From: Pseudomonas frederiksbergensis
Lineage (GTDB): Bacteria > Pseudomonadota > Gammaproteobacteria > Pseudomonadales > Pseudomonadaceae
Direction: 5' to 3'
Length of the DNA stretch: 64,000 nucleotides
NCBI RefSeq assembly: GCF_003732705.1
Contig: NZ_MOBR01000001.1
Coordinates: 90,886-154,885, forward strand
In this document: positions 28,155 through 38,063 of the stretch, in pieces
Layout: the number at the start of each line of letters is the position of its first letter
Numbering within the stretch: position 1 is the first letter of the stretch
The notes under the pieces: model-generated
Database searches by the model: none
The model's input: only the letters and a program-made list of their open reading frames with translations
What the model was told of the DNA's origin: nothing
Position numbers and translations under genes: made by a program

Positions 28155-28222
28155 TCTTCGCGGGCAAGCCTCGCTCCTACAAGGGCACCATCGTGTAGGA
28201 GCGAGACTTGCCCGCGAAGGCC
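28155..28222. repeat. REP pair
   Basis: CTTCGCGGGCAAGCCTCGCTCCTAC and its inverse with one mismatch (GAGACTTGCC), spacer about 15 bases. It lies between the HbcR-type gene and the yejF-type gene. Confidence 0.88.
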
Positions 28223-28240
28223 GCGCCACGGTTCAAAGGC

Positions 28241-29815
28241 TTACGTCGGATGCGCCGCCGCCAGCAGTTCCTTGGTATACGGATGCTGCGGCGAGTCGAA
28301 CACATCATGGCTGGCGCCGCTTTCCACCACTTTGCCGTCCTTGATCACGATCATGTCATGGGCCAGGGCACGCACCACCGCGAGATCATGGCTGATAAAC
28401 AGGTACGTCAGGCCATGTTTTTCCTGGAGGTCCCGGAGCAGGGCGACCACTTGTTTTTGCACGGTGCGGTCCAGGGCCGAGGTCGGTTCGTCCAGCAGGA
28501 TCAGCGCCGGTTTGAGCACCAGTGCCCGGGCGATGGCGATGCGCTGTCGTTGGCCGCCGGAAAATTCATGGGGATAGCGGTGACGGCTTTGCGGGTCGAG
28601 GCCGACTTCCACCAATGCCCGAATCACTTCAGCCTTGCATTCCTCGGCGGTCAGCTGGCTATGAACTTCAAGGCCCTCGCTGATGATCTGTGCCACGGAC
28701 ATGCGTGGGCTCAAGCTGCCGAAGGGGTCCTGGAACACCACCTGCATCTTCTTGCGCCACGGCCGCAGCTGCTTTTGCGTCAAGCCATCCAGTGCTTCGC
28801 CCTGAAAGCGAATGCTGCCTTCGGAGTCGAGCAAACGCAGGATCGCCTGACCCAGGGTGGACTTGCCCGAGCCAGACTCGCCAACGATGCCCAGGGTTTT
28901 GCCGCGTTGCACATTCAGGCTGATGCCATCCACCGCGTGCAGCCAGGTTTTGCGCTGGAACAACCCGCCACCCAGGGCGAACTTGACCCGCAGGTTGTCA
29001 ACTTCCAGCACCTTCTCGCGTTCGTCCCGGGGCAGGGCTTCGCCTTCCGGTTCGGCGTTCAGCAACACGCAGCTGTAAGGATGCTTTGGCTCGGTGAACA
29101 GCGTCTCGCAAGGGGCTTGCTCGACGATTTCCCCGGCCTTCATCACGCACACGCGCTGGGCAATGCTGCGCACCAGATTGAGGTCATGGCTGATCAGCAG
29201 CAGTGACATGCCGAGTCGTTGTTGCAAGGACTTGAGCAGCAACAGGATCTTGCGTTGCACCGTCACATCCAGCGCAGTGGTGGGTTCGTCGGCAATCAGC
29301 AGTTCCGGCTCGCAGGCCAGGGCCATGGCGATCATCACCCGTTGCCGTTGGCCGCCGGACAGTTGATGGGGATAAGCCTTGAGGCGTTCCTGGGGTTTCT
29401 TGATGCCGACCAGCTCCAACAGTTCGAGAATCCGCGCCTGTGCAGCCTTGCCCGCTAGCCCTTTATGGATAAGGAGGGTTTCGCCGATCTGCTTTTCGAT
29501 ACTGTGCAGCGGATTCAGGGAGGTCATCGGCTCCTGGAAAATCATTGCGATCCGGTTGCCGCGCAGTTGGCGCAATACCTTGGCATCAGCACCGACCAAC
29601 TCCTGGCCGTGATAACGAATGCTGCCGCTGGTTTCAGTGCCTTCCTCGGGCAGCAGTTGCAGGATCGAATGGGCCGTCACCGATTTGCCCGAACCCGACT
29701 CGCCCACCAGCGCGAGGCATTCGCCGGGGCGGATGTCCAGGCACAGGTTGCGCACCACGGTCTGGCCACTGAAGGCCACGCTGAGGTCACGGATTTCGAT
29801 CAGGTTGTCACTCAT
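28241..29815 (-). CDS. yejF: peptide ABC transporter, fused dual ATPase (YejF-like)
   Basis: A 524-residue protein with two complete ATPase domains in tandem. Each has Walker A (GESGSGKS near 36 and again near 310), a signature (LSGGQRQR near 155; FSGGQRQR near 433) and Walker B ([24 protein letters not shown]). This is the YejF arrangement, powering import of peptides and peptide-like antibiotics such as microcin C. An ATG at 29833 overlaps the yejE stop as ATGA and may be the real, coupled start (MKRILD). The ATG at 29815 is chosen because [13 protein letters not shown] aligns with the family. Both start sites have weak ribosome sites. Confidence 0.9.
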   Translation of the reverse strand: MSDNLIEIRDLSVAFSGQTVVRNLCLDIRPGECLALVGESGSGKSVTAHSILQLLPEEGTETSGSIRYHGQELVGADAKVLRQLRGNRIAMIFQEPMTSLNPLHSIEKQIGETLLIHKGLAGKAAQARILELLELVGIKKPQERLKAYPHQLSGGQRQRVMIAMALACEPELLIADEPTTALDVTVQRKILLLLKSLQQRLGMSLLLISHDLNLVRSIAQRVCVMKAGEIVEQAPCETLFTEPKHPYSCVLLNAEPEGEALPRDEREKVLEVDNLRVKFALGGGLFQRKTWLHAVDGISLNVQRGKTLGIVGESGSGKSTLGQAILRLLDSEGSIRFQGEALDGLTQKQLRPWRKKMQVVFQDPFGSLSPRMSVAQIISEGLEVHSQLTAEECKAEVIRALVEVGLDPQSRHRYPHEFSGGQRQRIAIARALVLKPALILLDEPTSALDRTVQKQVVALLRDLQEKHGLTYLFISHDLAVVRALAHDMIVIKDGKVVESGASHDVFDSPQHPYTKELLAAAHPT

Positions 29816-29829
29816 ATCCAGTATCCGCT

Positions 29830-30852
29830 TCATGCTCTAGGGTCGAAGGCATCGCGCAACGCCTCGCCAATGAACACCAGTAAAGAAAGAATCAGCGCCA
29901 AGGTGAAAAACGCCGTCAGCCCCAGCCATGGTGCTTGCAGGTTCTGCTTGCCCTGACCGATCAATTCGCCCAGGGACGCACTACCGGCCGGCATGCCGAA
30001 ACCGAGGAAGTCCAGCGCGGTGAGCGTGGAAATCGCCCCGGTCAGGATAAATGGCAAGTAGCTCAAGGTCGCGTTCATGGCATTTGGCAGAATGTGTCGC
30101 ACGATCACTTTGCGGTCGCTCAGGCCCAGCGCCCGCGCGGCTTTGACGTATTCCAGATTACGTCCGCGCAGGAATTCGGCACGCACCACGTCCACCAGGG
30201 CCAGCCATGAAAACAGCGCCATGATCCCCAGCAACCACCAGAAATTCGGCTCGACAAACCCCGACAAAATAATCAGCAGGTACAGCACCGGCAGCCCCGA
30301 CCAGACTTCCAGCAAACGCTGACCGAGCAGGTCGACCCAACCACCGTAATAACCTTGCAACGCACCGGCGGCAATGCCGATCAGCGCGCTGACGAAGGTC
30401 AGCATCAGGGCAAACAGAATCGACACCCGCGCGCCGAAAATCACCCGGGCCAGCACGTCCCGGGCCTGATCGTCAGTGCCCAGCCAGTTCACCTTGGACG
30501 GTGGGCTCGGGGCCGGTTTGTTCAGGTCGTAGTTGGGGGTGTCGTCGCTGAACGGGATCGGCGGGAACAGCAACCAGCCGCCGTCTTTCTTGATCAGCTT
30601 CTGTACATAGTCACTGCGGTAGTCAGCCTGAAACGGCAGTTGCCCGCCAAATTCCTGTTCGGTGTGACGCTTGAACGCCGGGAAGTACAGCGAGCCCTGG
30701 TAACTGACGATCAGTGGCTTGTCGTTGGCGATCAGTTCGCCACCGAGGGTCAACAGGAACAGCCCGATAAACAGCCACAACGACCACCAGCCCCGGCGGT
30801 TTTTCTTGAAACGTTCGAAACGGCGCCGACCCAGCGGCGAAAGCTTGAACAT
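29830..30852 (-). CDS. yejE: peptide ABC transporter permease (YejE-like)
   Basis: A 340-residue permease with one N-terminal membrane anchor (SLWLFIGLFLLTLGGELIAN), a long periplasmic stretch typical of YejE (residues about 45-135) and five further helices. The EAA loop is near 235 (VKAARALGLSDRKVIVRHIL). It overlaps the yejB stop by one base (TGATG), so it is translated by coupling. Confidence 0.92.
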   Translation of the reverse strand: MFKLSPLGRRRFERFKKNRRGWWSLWLFIGLFLLTLGGELIANDKPLIVSYQGSLYFPAFKRHTEQEFGGQLPFQADYRSDYVQKLIKKDGGWLLFPPIPFSDDTPNYDLNKPAPSPPSKVNWLGTDDQARDVLARVIFGARVSILFALMLTFVSALIGIAAGALQGYYGGWVDLLGQRLLEVWSGLPVLYLLIILSGFVEPNFWWLLGIMALFSWLALVDVVRAEFLRGRNLEYVKAARALGLSDRKVIVRHILPNAMNATLSYLPFILTGAISTLTALDFLGFGMPAGSASLGELIGQGKQNLQAPWLGLTAFFTLALILSLLVFIGEALRDAFDPRA

Positions 30853-31913
30853 CAGGCGTTCCTCGCGGTGAAGTCGATACGCGGGTCGACCAGGGTGTAG
30901 CAGAGGTCGCCGACCAGTTTTATCAGCAGGCCGAACAGCGTGAAGATGAACAGCGAGCCGAACACCACCGGATAGTCCCGCGACACCGCCGCTTCGTAGC
31001 TCATGCGGCCGAGGCCATCGAGGGAGAAGATCACCTCGATCAACAAGGAACCGGCGAAGAACACACTGATGAATGCCTGGGGAATCCCTGATACCACCAG
31101 CAACATCGCGTTGCGAAACACATGTCCATACAACACCCGGCGTTCGCTCAAGCCTTTGGCCCGGGCCGTGACCACGTACTGGCGGGTGATTTCATTGAGG
31201 AAGGAGTTTTTGGTCAGGATGGTCAGGGTGGCGAACCCGCCGATCACCAGCGCGGTAACCGGCAACACCAAGTGCCAGAAGTAATCGGCGATTTTGCCCA
31301 CGGTCGACAGTGATTCGAAGTTGTCCGACACCAGCCCGCGTACCGGGAACCAGTTCAGCGACGTGCCGCCGGCAAACACCACGATCAGGAACATCGCGAA
31401 CAGGAACGCTGGCATGGCATAACCGATGATGATCGCGGTGCTGCTCCAGATGTCGAAGTGACTGCCGTGATGCACCGCTTTGCGGATCCCCAAGGGAATC
31501 GACACCAGATAAGTGATCAGCGTCGCCCAGAGTCCGAGGGAAATGGTCACCGGCATTTTTTCCAGGATCAGGTCGGTAACCGTGGCACCGCGGAAGAAGC
31601 TCTTGCCAAAATCCAGCCGCGCATAGCTTTTAAGCATCAGCCACAGGCGTTCCGGCGCCGGTTTGTCGAAGCCGTATTGTTTTTCGATTTCTTTGATCAG
31701 TTGCGGGTCGAGGCCGCGACTGGCCCGGGAACTGCCGTGCATCGTTTCGCTGGAGCCACCGCCGACCGTGGCGCCGCCGATGCCTTGCAGGTGCGCGATC
31801 GCTTGTTCCACCGGACCGCCGGGCGCTGCCTGCACGATGACGAAGTTGACCAGAAGGATGATCACCAGGGTCGGAATGATCAGCAGCAACCGCCGCAGTA
31901 TGTAAGCCCACAT
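30852..31913 (-). CDS. yejB: peptide ABC transporter permease (YejB-like)
   Basis: A 353-residue DppB/OppB-type permease with the N-terminal helix ending in a short insertion (residues about 45-75 including [15 protein letters not shown]). This insertion separates YejB from ordinary DppB. The EAA region is near 242 ([19 protein letters not shown]). The ATG overlaps the yejA stop as TGATG. Confidence 0.92.
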   Translation of the reverse strand: MWAYILRRLLLIIPTLVIILLVNFVIVQAAPGGPVEQAIAHLQGIGGATVGGGSSETMHGSSRASRGLDPQLIKEIEKQYGFDKPAPERLWLMLKSYARLDFGKSFFRGATVTDLILEKMPVTISLGLWATLITYLVSIPLGIRKAVHHGSHFDIWSSTAIIIGYAMPAFLFAMFLIVVFAGGTSLNWFPVRGLVSDNFESLSTVGKIADYFWHLVLPVTALVIGGFATLTILTKNSFLNEITRQYVVTARAKGLSERRVLYGHVFRNAMLLVVSGIPQAFISVFFAGSLLIEVIFSLDGLGRMSYEAAVSRDYPVVFGSLFIFTLFGLLIKLVGDLCYTLVDPRIDFTARNA

Positions 31914-33781
31914 CAGCGCGGCCCTCCGGATTTGCCGCGCTTGATCAGTTCGGCGGTCATCTGTTCGTTAGTCAGGGGCGTGGAGCTCACTTCCCACCAA
32001 CTCTCGATGGCTTCGTCATTGCTGGCTTGCACATTGGGAATGCCGAAGCGGTTCCACCACACGGTCGAGCTGCCAGGCGGGTAATAGTTGGGAATCCAGT
32101 AGTAGTTCCATTGCAACACCCGGTCCAGAGCGTGGGCGTAGCGCAGCATCTCGGCCTGGGTGTTTGCACGGATCAGACCGTTGATCAGGGTATCGACCGC
32201 AGGGTTCTTCAACACCATGTAATTGTTGGCGCCGGGATCGTTGGCCGAGGCCGAGCCGAAGTAGTTGACCAACTCGCCCCCCGGAGACGTGGTGACCGGG
32301 TAGCCGGTAATGACCATGTCGTAGTCCCGGGACATCAGGCGGTTGACGTACTGGGACGAGTCGATGCGGCGAATATTGAGGTCGATACCGATCTGTTTCA
32401 GTGTGCGCTTGTAAGGCAGCAGCAGTCGGTCGATGCCGTTCTGGCTGGTGAGGAAGGTAAAGCTCAGAGGTTCACCCTGGGCATTCACCAGTTGATCACC
32501 GTCGGGTTTCCAGCCGGCCTGTTCGAGGAGGTCCAGGGCCTGCAGTTGTTTGTCACGGATCAGTCCGCTGCCATCGGTCTTCGGTGCTTCGAACACCTGG
32601 GTGAAGACCTCGTCGGGGATCTGCCCGCGAAGCGGTTCGAGGATCGCCAGTTCGGCGGCATCCGGCAGTTTGCGAGCGGCGAGGTCGGTATTGGAAAAGT
32701 AACTCTGCTGGCGAATGTACAGGTCACGCATCATCTGCCGGTTGCTCCATTCGAAATCCCAGAGCATGGCCAGGGCCTGGCGGACACGACGGTCCTGGAA
32801 CATCGGGTTTTGCAGGTTGAAGACGAAACCCTGGGCCGTTTGCGGTGCGTCGGTCGCCAGATGCGCTTTTCGCAGGCGACCGTCGCTCAGCGCCGGGCTA
32901 TCGTAGCCGATGGAGTAACCGGTGGCAGAGAACTCACGGTTGTAGTCGTAGGCGCCACCGCGCAACACCTGGCGGGCAACGTCGGTATCGCCGAAGTACT
33001 CAATGCTGAAATGATCGAAGTTATAGAGGCCGCGGCTGACCGGCAGGTCCTTGCCCCACCAGTCGGCGTTGCGTTCGAAGGTGATGCTGCGGCCGGAGTC
33101 GACCTTGCTGACTTTGTACGGGCCACTGCCCAGTGGCGCTTCGTAGCCGCCACCGCTGGCGAAGTCGCGGGTTTTCCACCAATGCTCGGGAAATACAGGC
33201 AAGGTCGCGATGTCCAGGGGCAGGGTGCGGTTTTCATTGCTCTTGAAGTCGAAGCGGATGGTCAGGGGTGACTCGACTTCGACGCCTTTGACATCGGCGA
33301 ACTGGGTGCGATAGCGCAGGCTGCCCTGGGTCATCAGCAGGTCATAGGTGTAACGCACGTCTTCGGCGGTGATCGGCGTGCCATCGGCGAATCGGGCCTT
33401 GGGGTTCAGGTAGAAGCGCAGGGACAAACCGTCGTCAGATCGTTCCATCTTCTCCGCTACCAGGCCGTACACCGTATAGGGCTCATCCAGCGAACGCTGG
33501 GCCAGGGGCGAGTAAAGCAAGCCATCGATCTGGGTCACGCCGATGCCCTTGTCGATGTACGGCAAGATATGGTCGAAATGCCCGATCTCGATGGCCGAAC
33601 GACGCATCGTGCCGCCCTTGGGAGCTTGCGGGTTGGTGTAGGCGAAATGACTGAAGCCAGCGGGATATTTCGCCGGTTCGCCATACACGGTCAACGCGTG
33701 TTGCGGTGCTGCATTCACACCGGCGGCACTCAATAGCAGGGCCACGGCAGTGAATATCAATGTGGGGAAAAGCAGTCGCAT
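31913..33781 (-). CDS. yejA: peptide ABC transporter periplasmic binding protein (YejA-like)
   Basis: A 622-residue SBP-family-5 protein with a signal peptide ([24 protein letters not shown], cleaved near residue 24). Family blocks include [22 protein letters not shown], typical of oligopeptide-binding proteins, and the YejA start [19 protein letters not shown]. It heads the operon and feeds the two permeases and dual ATPase. AAGG sits before ATG 33781. The 33814 extension is rejected because it precedes the signal peptide. The related pseudomonad NppA proteins bind peptidyl-nucleoside antibiotics and peptides. Confidence 0.92.
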   Translation of the reverse strand: MRLLFPTLIFTAVALLLSAAGVNAAPQHALTVYGEPAKYPAGFSHFAYTNPQAPKGGTMRRSAIEIGHFDHILPYIDKGIGVTQIDGLLYSPLAQRSLDEPYTVYGLVAEKMERSDDGLSLRFYLNPKARFADGTPITAEDVRYTYDLLMTQGSLRYRTQFADVKGVEVESPLTIRFDFKSNENRTLPLDIATLPVFPEHWWKTRDFASGGGYEAPLGSGPYKVSKVDSGRSITFERNADWWGKDLPVSRGLYNFDHFSIEYFGDTDVARQVLRGGAYDYNREFSATGYSIGYDSPALSDGRLRKAHLATDAPQTAQGFVFNLQNPMFQDRRVRQALAMLWDFEWSNRQMMRDLYIRQQSYFSNTDLAARKLPDAAELAILEPLRGQIPDEVFTQVFEAPKTDGSGLIRDKQLQALDLLEQAGWKPDGDQLVNAQGEPLSFTFLTSQNGIDRLLLPYKRTLKQIGIDLNIRRIDSSQYVNRLMSRDYDMVITGYPVTTSPGGELVNYFGSASANDPGANNYMVLKNPAVDTLINGLIRANTQAEMLRYAHALDRVLQWNYYWIPNYYPPGSSTVWWNRFGIPNVQASNDEAIESWWEVSSTPLTNEQMTAELIKRGKSGGPR

Positions 33782-33866
33782 TGTCAGCCTTAGAGCCGGG
33801 TGGTCGATAAGCACAATTTGTACGCTAGCGACGCGTCACTCGCCAGCCGAATCACGTAACCAAATA

Positions 33867-33898
33867 CACAACGGCCCACCAAAAGGCGGGCCGTTGTG
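33867..33898. terminator. stem-loop between parvulin and yejA genes
   Basis: CACAACGGCCCACC-AAAA-GGCGGGCCGTTGTG forms a long stem with one A-C mismatch, 21 bases after the parvulin stop. No good U-run follows on either strand, so termination strength is uncertain. Confidence 0.6.
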
Positions 33899-33918
33899 CG
33901 TAAAACTCAAACGCCGGA

Positions 33919-34200
33919 TCAGTCCTGGCGGCTGGTCACTTCCAGCAGGTGATAACCGAACTGGGTTTTGACCGGGCCTTGCACGACATTGATCGGTGCG
34001 CTGAATACCACGGTGTCGAATTCCTTGACCATTTGGCCCGGACCGAACGAACCCAGATCACCGCCCTGACGGCTGGACGGGCAAGTGGAGTTGGCCTTGG
34101 CAACTTCGGCGAAATCAGCGCCGCCCTCGATTTGGGCCTTGAGTTCGTTGCACTTGGCTTCGCTGGCAACAAGGATGTGACGGGCAGTGGCTTTAGCCAT
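33919..34200 (-). CDS. peptidylprolyl isomerase, parvulin (PpiC) type
   Basis: A 93-residue single-domain parvulin: MAKATARHILVASEAKC, NSTCPSSRQGGDLGSFGPGQM, then VKTQFGYHLLEV. It is a paralogue of the protein at 17888-18163 and has the same length as E. coli PpiC. ATG 34200 has GGAG nine bases upstream; the 34215 frame adds five residues without support. Cytoplasmic prolyl isomerase, monocistronic. Confidence 0.92.
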   Translation of the reverse strand: MAKATARHILVASEAKCNELKAQIEGGADFAEVAKANSTCPSSRQGGDLGSFGPGQMVKEFDTVVFSAPINVVQGPVKTQFGYHLLEVTSRQD

Positions 34201-34320
34201 GGGAAAATTCTCCATTCAATGTTCAGTAAAGTGTCGAGCCTACCGGATTCAGTGGCCTATTTCTTCTCAAAGTTCCATCCGGAGCCAGTCGGGCCATGGG
34301 GATCCGGATAAAGGAAGGGT

Positions 34321-35202
34321 TTAGAGCCCGGCATTTCTCAAGCGCTCGGCGTGCACTACGTACAAGTCAATCGGGTTGACACCTTCGTGGCTACGTCCGG
34401 TCGTCTGGCTGAGGCTGTCCATGTGGTCCATTGGATAGTCGGAACGAATCACTTTGCCCAGGTGAGAGCTGAATCGACCGACCAACCCGTCGTTTTGCCC
34501 GGCTTCAGTAATGAAATATTCGGAGAAGGCGCGACAAAAAGCGTGTGTCGGGTCGAGGGCGCCGAGCCCTTCTTTGAGAATGGTCCCTTGCAGGGTGCCG
34601 CTCCAGGAGTAATACCGCACCCCATTGACCAGCTCTCGACCTTTGCCGCCCCAGGTTTTCGGCAGACCTTGAGGGTACTTGTCGTTGAAAGCGCCGACGC
34701 CTTCGGTGGTCAGGGCATTGAGTGCGGCAATGGCGTTTTGCGGTAAGTGAAGATTGCCGCTGAGCAGCGACAGGAAATCAGCAAACAGCGTCGCGACCTT
34801 TCTGGCCACATGCTCCGGCAAACGCCCCGGTGTCAGGGCCTTGCGCAAGAAGTCGGCCAGTTCCGAGCCGTGGTTCGGGCCGCTGACGGAAGTCACCGAC
34901 GCCACCCACTGTGGTGCGACGGCGGCTGCGTAACGCGCGGCGAGTGCGCCCTGGCTGTGGCCGATCAGGTTGACCCGGTTCGCGCCGGTGCCTTCCAGTA
35001 CCCGTTCGATTTGGGTCAACAACTGATCGCCGCGTACTTCGTTGCTGTGGGTGGCTGACAGGTGGGGTACGAAGACTCTGGCCCCATGGCTTCTCAAGGC
35101 CTGCTTGACGTCATGGAACAGTTCATATTTGCCGATACGGTCGAAGCCGAAGAGCCCATGTACCAACAGGATTGGGTGTTGAGTTGTTGCATTCCGTTGC
35201 AT
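34321..35202 (-). CDS. triacylglycerol lipase, P. fragi type, no signal peptide
   Basis: A 293-residue family I.1-like lipase. The oxyanion block is HPILLVHGLFGFDRIGKYEL near 9, the nucleophile GHSQG near 85, the catalytic Asp in GQNDGLVGRFSSHLG near 235 and the His in PMDHMDSLSQ near 258. It resembles the P. fragi lipase rather than P. aeruginosa LipA. No signal peptide is visible, and only one cysteine is present, so the LipA disulfide cannot form. No lipase foldase gene is adjacent. It is therefore likely intracellular or exported unconventionally. Its natural substrate may be a stored or membrane ester. The 340 bases upstream to 35542 show no other feature I can name. Confidence 0.88.
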   Translation of the reverse strand: MQRNATTQHPILLVHGLFGFDRIGKYELFHDVKQALRSHGARVFVPHLSATHSNEVRGDQLLTQIERVLEGTGANRVNLIGHSQGALAARYAAAVAPQWVASVTSVSGPNHGSELADFLRKALTPGRLPEHVARKVATLFADFLSLLSGNLHLPQNAIAALNALTTEGVGAFNDKYPQGLPKTWGGKGRELVNGVRYYSWSGTLQGTILKEGLGALDPTHAFCRAFSEYFITEAGQNDGLVGRFSSHLGKVIRSDYPMDHMDSLSQTTGRSHEGVNPIDLYVVHAERLRNAGL

Positions 35203-35542
35203 GATCGTACCTTTTTCGCAGAAGTTCTTGGATGTGCGCCGGGGCCCACTCTAAAACACTCCCGCCGCTAGGCGATGTATGAAAAAGCCGCTGTTATTGA
35301 AGGAAAGCGGTATAGAGAAAGTATGAAAATTCGGATCTGTCTGAAGCTTACTTCGGAACATTTCGACATCTTTTTATGCCGTCAAGAGTGATTCTCACCA
35401 GCGGACTACTTTGCAAGCCGCATTTGTCCTAGCCATCTGTAGTGATCACCTGACATCGCCAGGCAGCGCGATAGGCTTAAATAGGCTCCGTTCGATGCCG
35501 ACCTGCGGGACGGCGGGAATTTCCAAGGACTGGAGTCAATGC

Positions 35543-36586
35543 ATGAGTACAAATGAAGTAGACGCAGGAAAGCTGTCACTGCCGGCCCCGCAGTTGGCAC
35601 AGGCGAATAACGCTGTTCTCGATCCGGCCAGCAGGAAAGTGGTGGTCAAGGTCTTGCCTTATCCGGGTATGGCGAGCGGAGACAGGCTGGTGCTGCACTG
35701 GTCGGGTCTCGACGCCGAGGGCCAGGCCTATCGGCACGAAGTTTTGCATTTTGTCAGTCAGGGGCAGATTGGCAGGGAGGTTGTCTTCAGCGTCGCCGGT
35801 GTACACATCGGTGCGCTGGAGGGTGGTTCGCTGGAGATCTACTACACACTCACCAGTCGTTCTTTGCCCGAGTCGGCGCAGTCCCGGCGATTGCAGTTGA
35901 ATGTGGGGGATGCCCGCTCCGGGTTGTTGCCGGTGGTTGTGAATGATGCCTTGGGAGGCATGCTCGACCCGGACCGGGTGGCTGAAGGAGCGCGCGTGAC
36001 GATTCGACCTTATGCGCGAATGGCGGCAGGTGATGAGGTGGTGCTGTTCTGGGAAGGCGCTACACCGGAAACGAGCTTCAGCGACAGGTTGAGTATCGAA
36101 ACCTTCGCGGTTGGGAGCGAGCTTTCGTTCTGGGTGGATCCCGAGTTCATTGCACCTGGCCTCGGGTCAACGGTGACGATCACGTATTGCATCGAGCAGC
36201 ATGGCCAGGCACCGCATTACTCGGAACCGGCGAGATTCTCCATCGGACCTGTGGAGCGCGCGCCACTGATGGCGCCTGTGGTGCTGGAAGCCGAGGAAGG
36301 CTGGCTGGATCTGCAGGATTCGATTGATGGTGTCACCGTCGTAATTGACGATGCCCGAACCGAGGCGGGCGAGTTGGTGTATCTGAGGTGCGATGGCATC
36401 CATTTCAGCCACCGGGATGAGCGGGATATTGCCCAGGAGATGGCGGGTGAACCACTGGTGTTTATTGTTCCTTACCGGTTCTGGAGAGAACATCTGGACT
36501 CGACGGTTCGCGTCAGCTATTCGGTTGAACGACTGGACGACGTGAGCCAGCTGTCAGATGTGGCACTTGTTCAGGTGCAAGACTAA
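35543..36586 (+). CDS. uncharacterised protein of three Ig-like repeats
   Basis: A 347-residue protein I do not recognise by function. It consists of three repeats of about 110-115 residues. Each starts with a strand-turn-strand motif: VVVKVLPYPGMASGDRLVLHW near 33, VTIRPYARMAAGDEVVLFWEG near 151 and VTVVIDDARTEAGELVYLRC near 262. Each ends with a strand like LEIYYTLTSRS, VTITYCIEQHG or VRVSYSVERLD. The pattern suggests all-beta Ig-like domains. There is no signal peptide, so the protein is cytoplasmic or secreted by an unseen route. ATG 35543 has GGAG upstream; the frame from 35411 is not needed. It lies alone between the lipase and DAHP synthase genes. Confidence 0.75.
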   Translation: MSTNEVDAGKLSLPAPQLAQANNAVLDPASRKVVVKVLPYPGMASGDRLVLHWSGLDAEGQAYRHEVLHFVSQGQIGREVVFSVAGVHIGALEGGSLEIYYTLTSRSLPESAQSRRLQLNVGDARSGLLPVVVNDALGGMLDPDRVAEGARVTIRPYARMAAGDEVVLFWEGATPETSFSDRLSIETFAVGSELSFWVDPEFIAPGLGSTVTITYCIEQHGQAPHYSEPARFSIGPVERAPLMAPVVLEAEEGWLDLQDSIDGVTVVIDDARTEAGELVYLRCDGIHFSHRDERDIAQEMAGEPLVFIVPYRFWREHLDSTVRVSYSVERLDDVSQLSDVALVQVQD

Positions 36587-36637
36587 GCCGTTTCGAGGTC
36601 TTCCAGTCTTCGATGGAAGACTGGAAGGGGTCGCTGG

Positions 36638-37726
36638 TCAGGCCGGCTGCCGGGTGCGGTGCTGTGTGCGAAGTCGCTCAACGGCCTGGCGCAGTAACTG
36701 TTCGGTCCCGCTCCAACCGAGGCAGCCATCCGTTACCGATACCCCGTATTTCAGGGATGAACTCAACGGTTGGCAGCCTTCGAACAGGTGACTTTCGATC
36801 ATCATGCCGATCAGCGAGCGATCGCCTTGCAAGCGTTGTTCAAGGACATCGTTGAACACGGCTGGCTGACGCAACGGGTCTTTACCGCTGTTGGCGTGAC
36901 TGCAATCGACCATGATCCGTGCCGGAATCTTCAGTTTGGTCAGGTCGTGATTAATCCGGGCAATGCTGTCACGGTCGTAGTTAGGTCCATGATGCCCACC
37001 GCGCAATACCAAATGGGTATCCGGATTGCCTGGGGTTTGAATGATTGCGGGATGGCCCTGGCTATCGACACCGAAATGCCGATGAGGGTGAGTCGCCGAG
37101 CGCATGGCATCGCTGGCAACCGTGACGCCGCCATCGGTGCCGTTCTTGAACCCCACTGGCATGTTAAGGCCGCTGGCCATTTCCCGGTGGATCTGCGACT
37201 CCGTGGTACGCGCACCGATGGCGACCCAACTGAGCAAGTCGTCGAAGTAACCGGCGGCCATCGGTTGCAGCAATTCGGTGGCAATCGGCAAGCCGAGGTG
37301 GAGCATTTCACGCATCAGCTCCCGAGACAGGGTCAGGCCGCCGGCCATGTCATCGCTGCCATCGAGTCGGGGATCGTAGGCGAGGCCTTTCCAGCCGACG
37401 GTGGTGCGGGGTTTTTCGACATAGGCACGCATCACCAGGAGCATTTCATCGCTGACTTCAGCGGCCAGGCGGGCGAGGTTAGCGGCGTATTCGAGCGCTG
37501 ACTGGGGATCGTGAATGGAGCAGGGCCCGACGATGACGAGCAGGCGGGAGTCTTCACCGTTGAGAATCGCGCGGACCGCGTGGCGGTGGGCGGCGACCTG
37601 CTGGGTCAGGGCGGTGCTGAGTGGCAGTTGCTGTTTGAGTTGCAATGAGCTGGGCAGGCGCAGGGTCAGCGCTTCATTGGCCGGGCTCAAAGTGGACAGT
37701 GGCAGAGCAGAGACGGACGAGTTCAT
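36638..37726 (-). CDS. 3-deoxy-7-phosphoheptulonate (DAHP) synthase, class I
   Basis: A 362-residue AroFGH-type enzyme that condenses phosphoenolpyruvate with erythrose 4-phosphate, the first step of aromatic amino acid synthesis. Visible blocks are LLVIVGPCSIHDPQSALEYA near 64, YVEKPRTTVGWKG near 100, NMPVGFKNGTDG near 190, LVLRGGHHGPNYD near 235 and the metal-site MVDCSHANSGKD near 270. The C-terminus has KYGVSVTDGCLGW. It is preceded by two aromatic-rich leader ORFs and a strong terminator, so expression is probably attenuated by aromatic aminoacyl-tRNA supply. Which amino acid inhibits the enzyme cannot be read here. Confidence 0.93.
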   Translation of the reverse strand: MNSSVSALPLSTLSPANEALTLRLPSSLQLKQQLPLSTALTQQVAAHRHAVRAILNGEDSRLLVIVGPCSIHDPQSALEYAANLARLAAEVSDEMLLVMRAYVEKPRTTVGWKGLAYDPRLDGSDDMAGGLTLSRELMREMLHLGLPIATELLQPMAAGYFDDLLSWVAIGARTTESQIHREMASGLNMPVGFKNGTDGGVTVASDAMRSATHPHRHFGVDSQGHPAIIQTPGNPDTHLVLRGGHHGPNYDRDSIARINHDLTKLKIPARIMVDCSHANSGKDPLRQPAVFNDVLEQRLQGDRSLIGMMIESHLFEGCQPLSSSLKYGVSVTDGCLGWSGTEQLLRQAVERLRTQHRTRQPA

Positions 37727-37774
37727 ATTCAGGCTTCCTGGACTGGCTGCGGGTTCATTCCCGCGTGCTCGGCC

Positions 37775-37927
37775 CTACTGGGGTGTTCGACAATTGGCCG
37801 GATTGGCTGCGTGTGTGTGCTTGCCACCTGTGGGTGACCGATCGGAGGCGGCAGGCTGTCCCGAGCGGAGGCTGGTAAATCGCCAGGCGGTAAAACTGTC
37901 GTAACGGTAATAAGTGGCGTAGGTCAT
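37775..37927 (-). CDS. second aromatic-rich leader ORF (50 aa)
   Basis: Starts MTYATYYRYDSFTAWRF: four Tyr, two Phe and one Trp in the first 17 residues, then a hydrophilic tail ending in NCRTPQ. GAGGA lies nine bases before the ATG. It begins after the leader terminator and stops 48 bases before the DAHP synthase ATG. A small GCGGG/CCCGC hairpin lies in that gap. The dense Tyr codons suggest a second translation-dependent control step, or a small protein whose ribosomes couple to the enzyme gene. I do not recognise it. Confidence 0.6.
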   Translation of the reverse strand: MTYATYYRYDSFTAWRFTSLRSGQPAASDRSPTGGKHTHAANPANCRTPQ

Positions 37928-37977
37928 TTTCTAAATCCTCAAGTTGTCTGGTATGTCGCTAAAAAGTCAGGGGGCTG

Positions 37978-38016
37978 AAAAAACAAAACCCCCGGTCGGG
38001 AGGCCGACCGGGGGTT
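37978..38016 (-). terminator. intrinsic terminator (attenuator) of the DAHP synthase leader
   Basis: Minus strand: AACCCCCGGTCGG-CCTC-CCGACCGGGGGTT, a stem of about 12 GC-rich base pairs, followed by TTTTGTTTTTT. It sits 48 bases after the first leader stop and about 50 before the second leader ORF. An imperfect competing stem (GGCGCCC 38054-38048 with GGGTCGCC 38038-38031) lies between leader 1 and the terminator, and its GGTCG can pair with the terminator's CGACC. Confidence 0.88.
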
Positions 38017-38063
38017 GAGAATTCTCTGGTGGCGACCCGTTTAAAGTGGGCGCCGTGTGGGTA

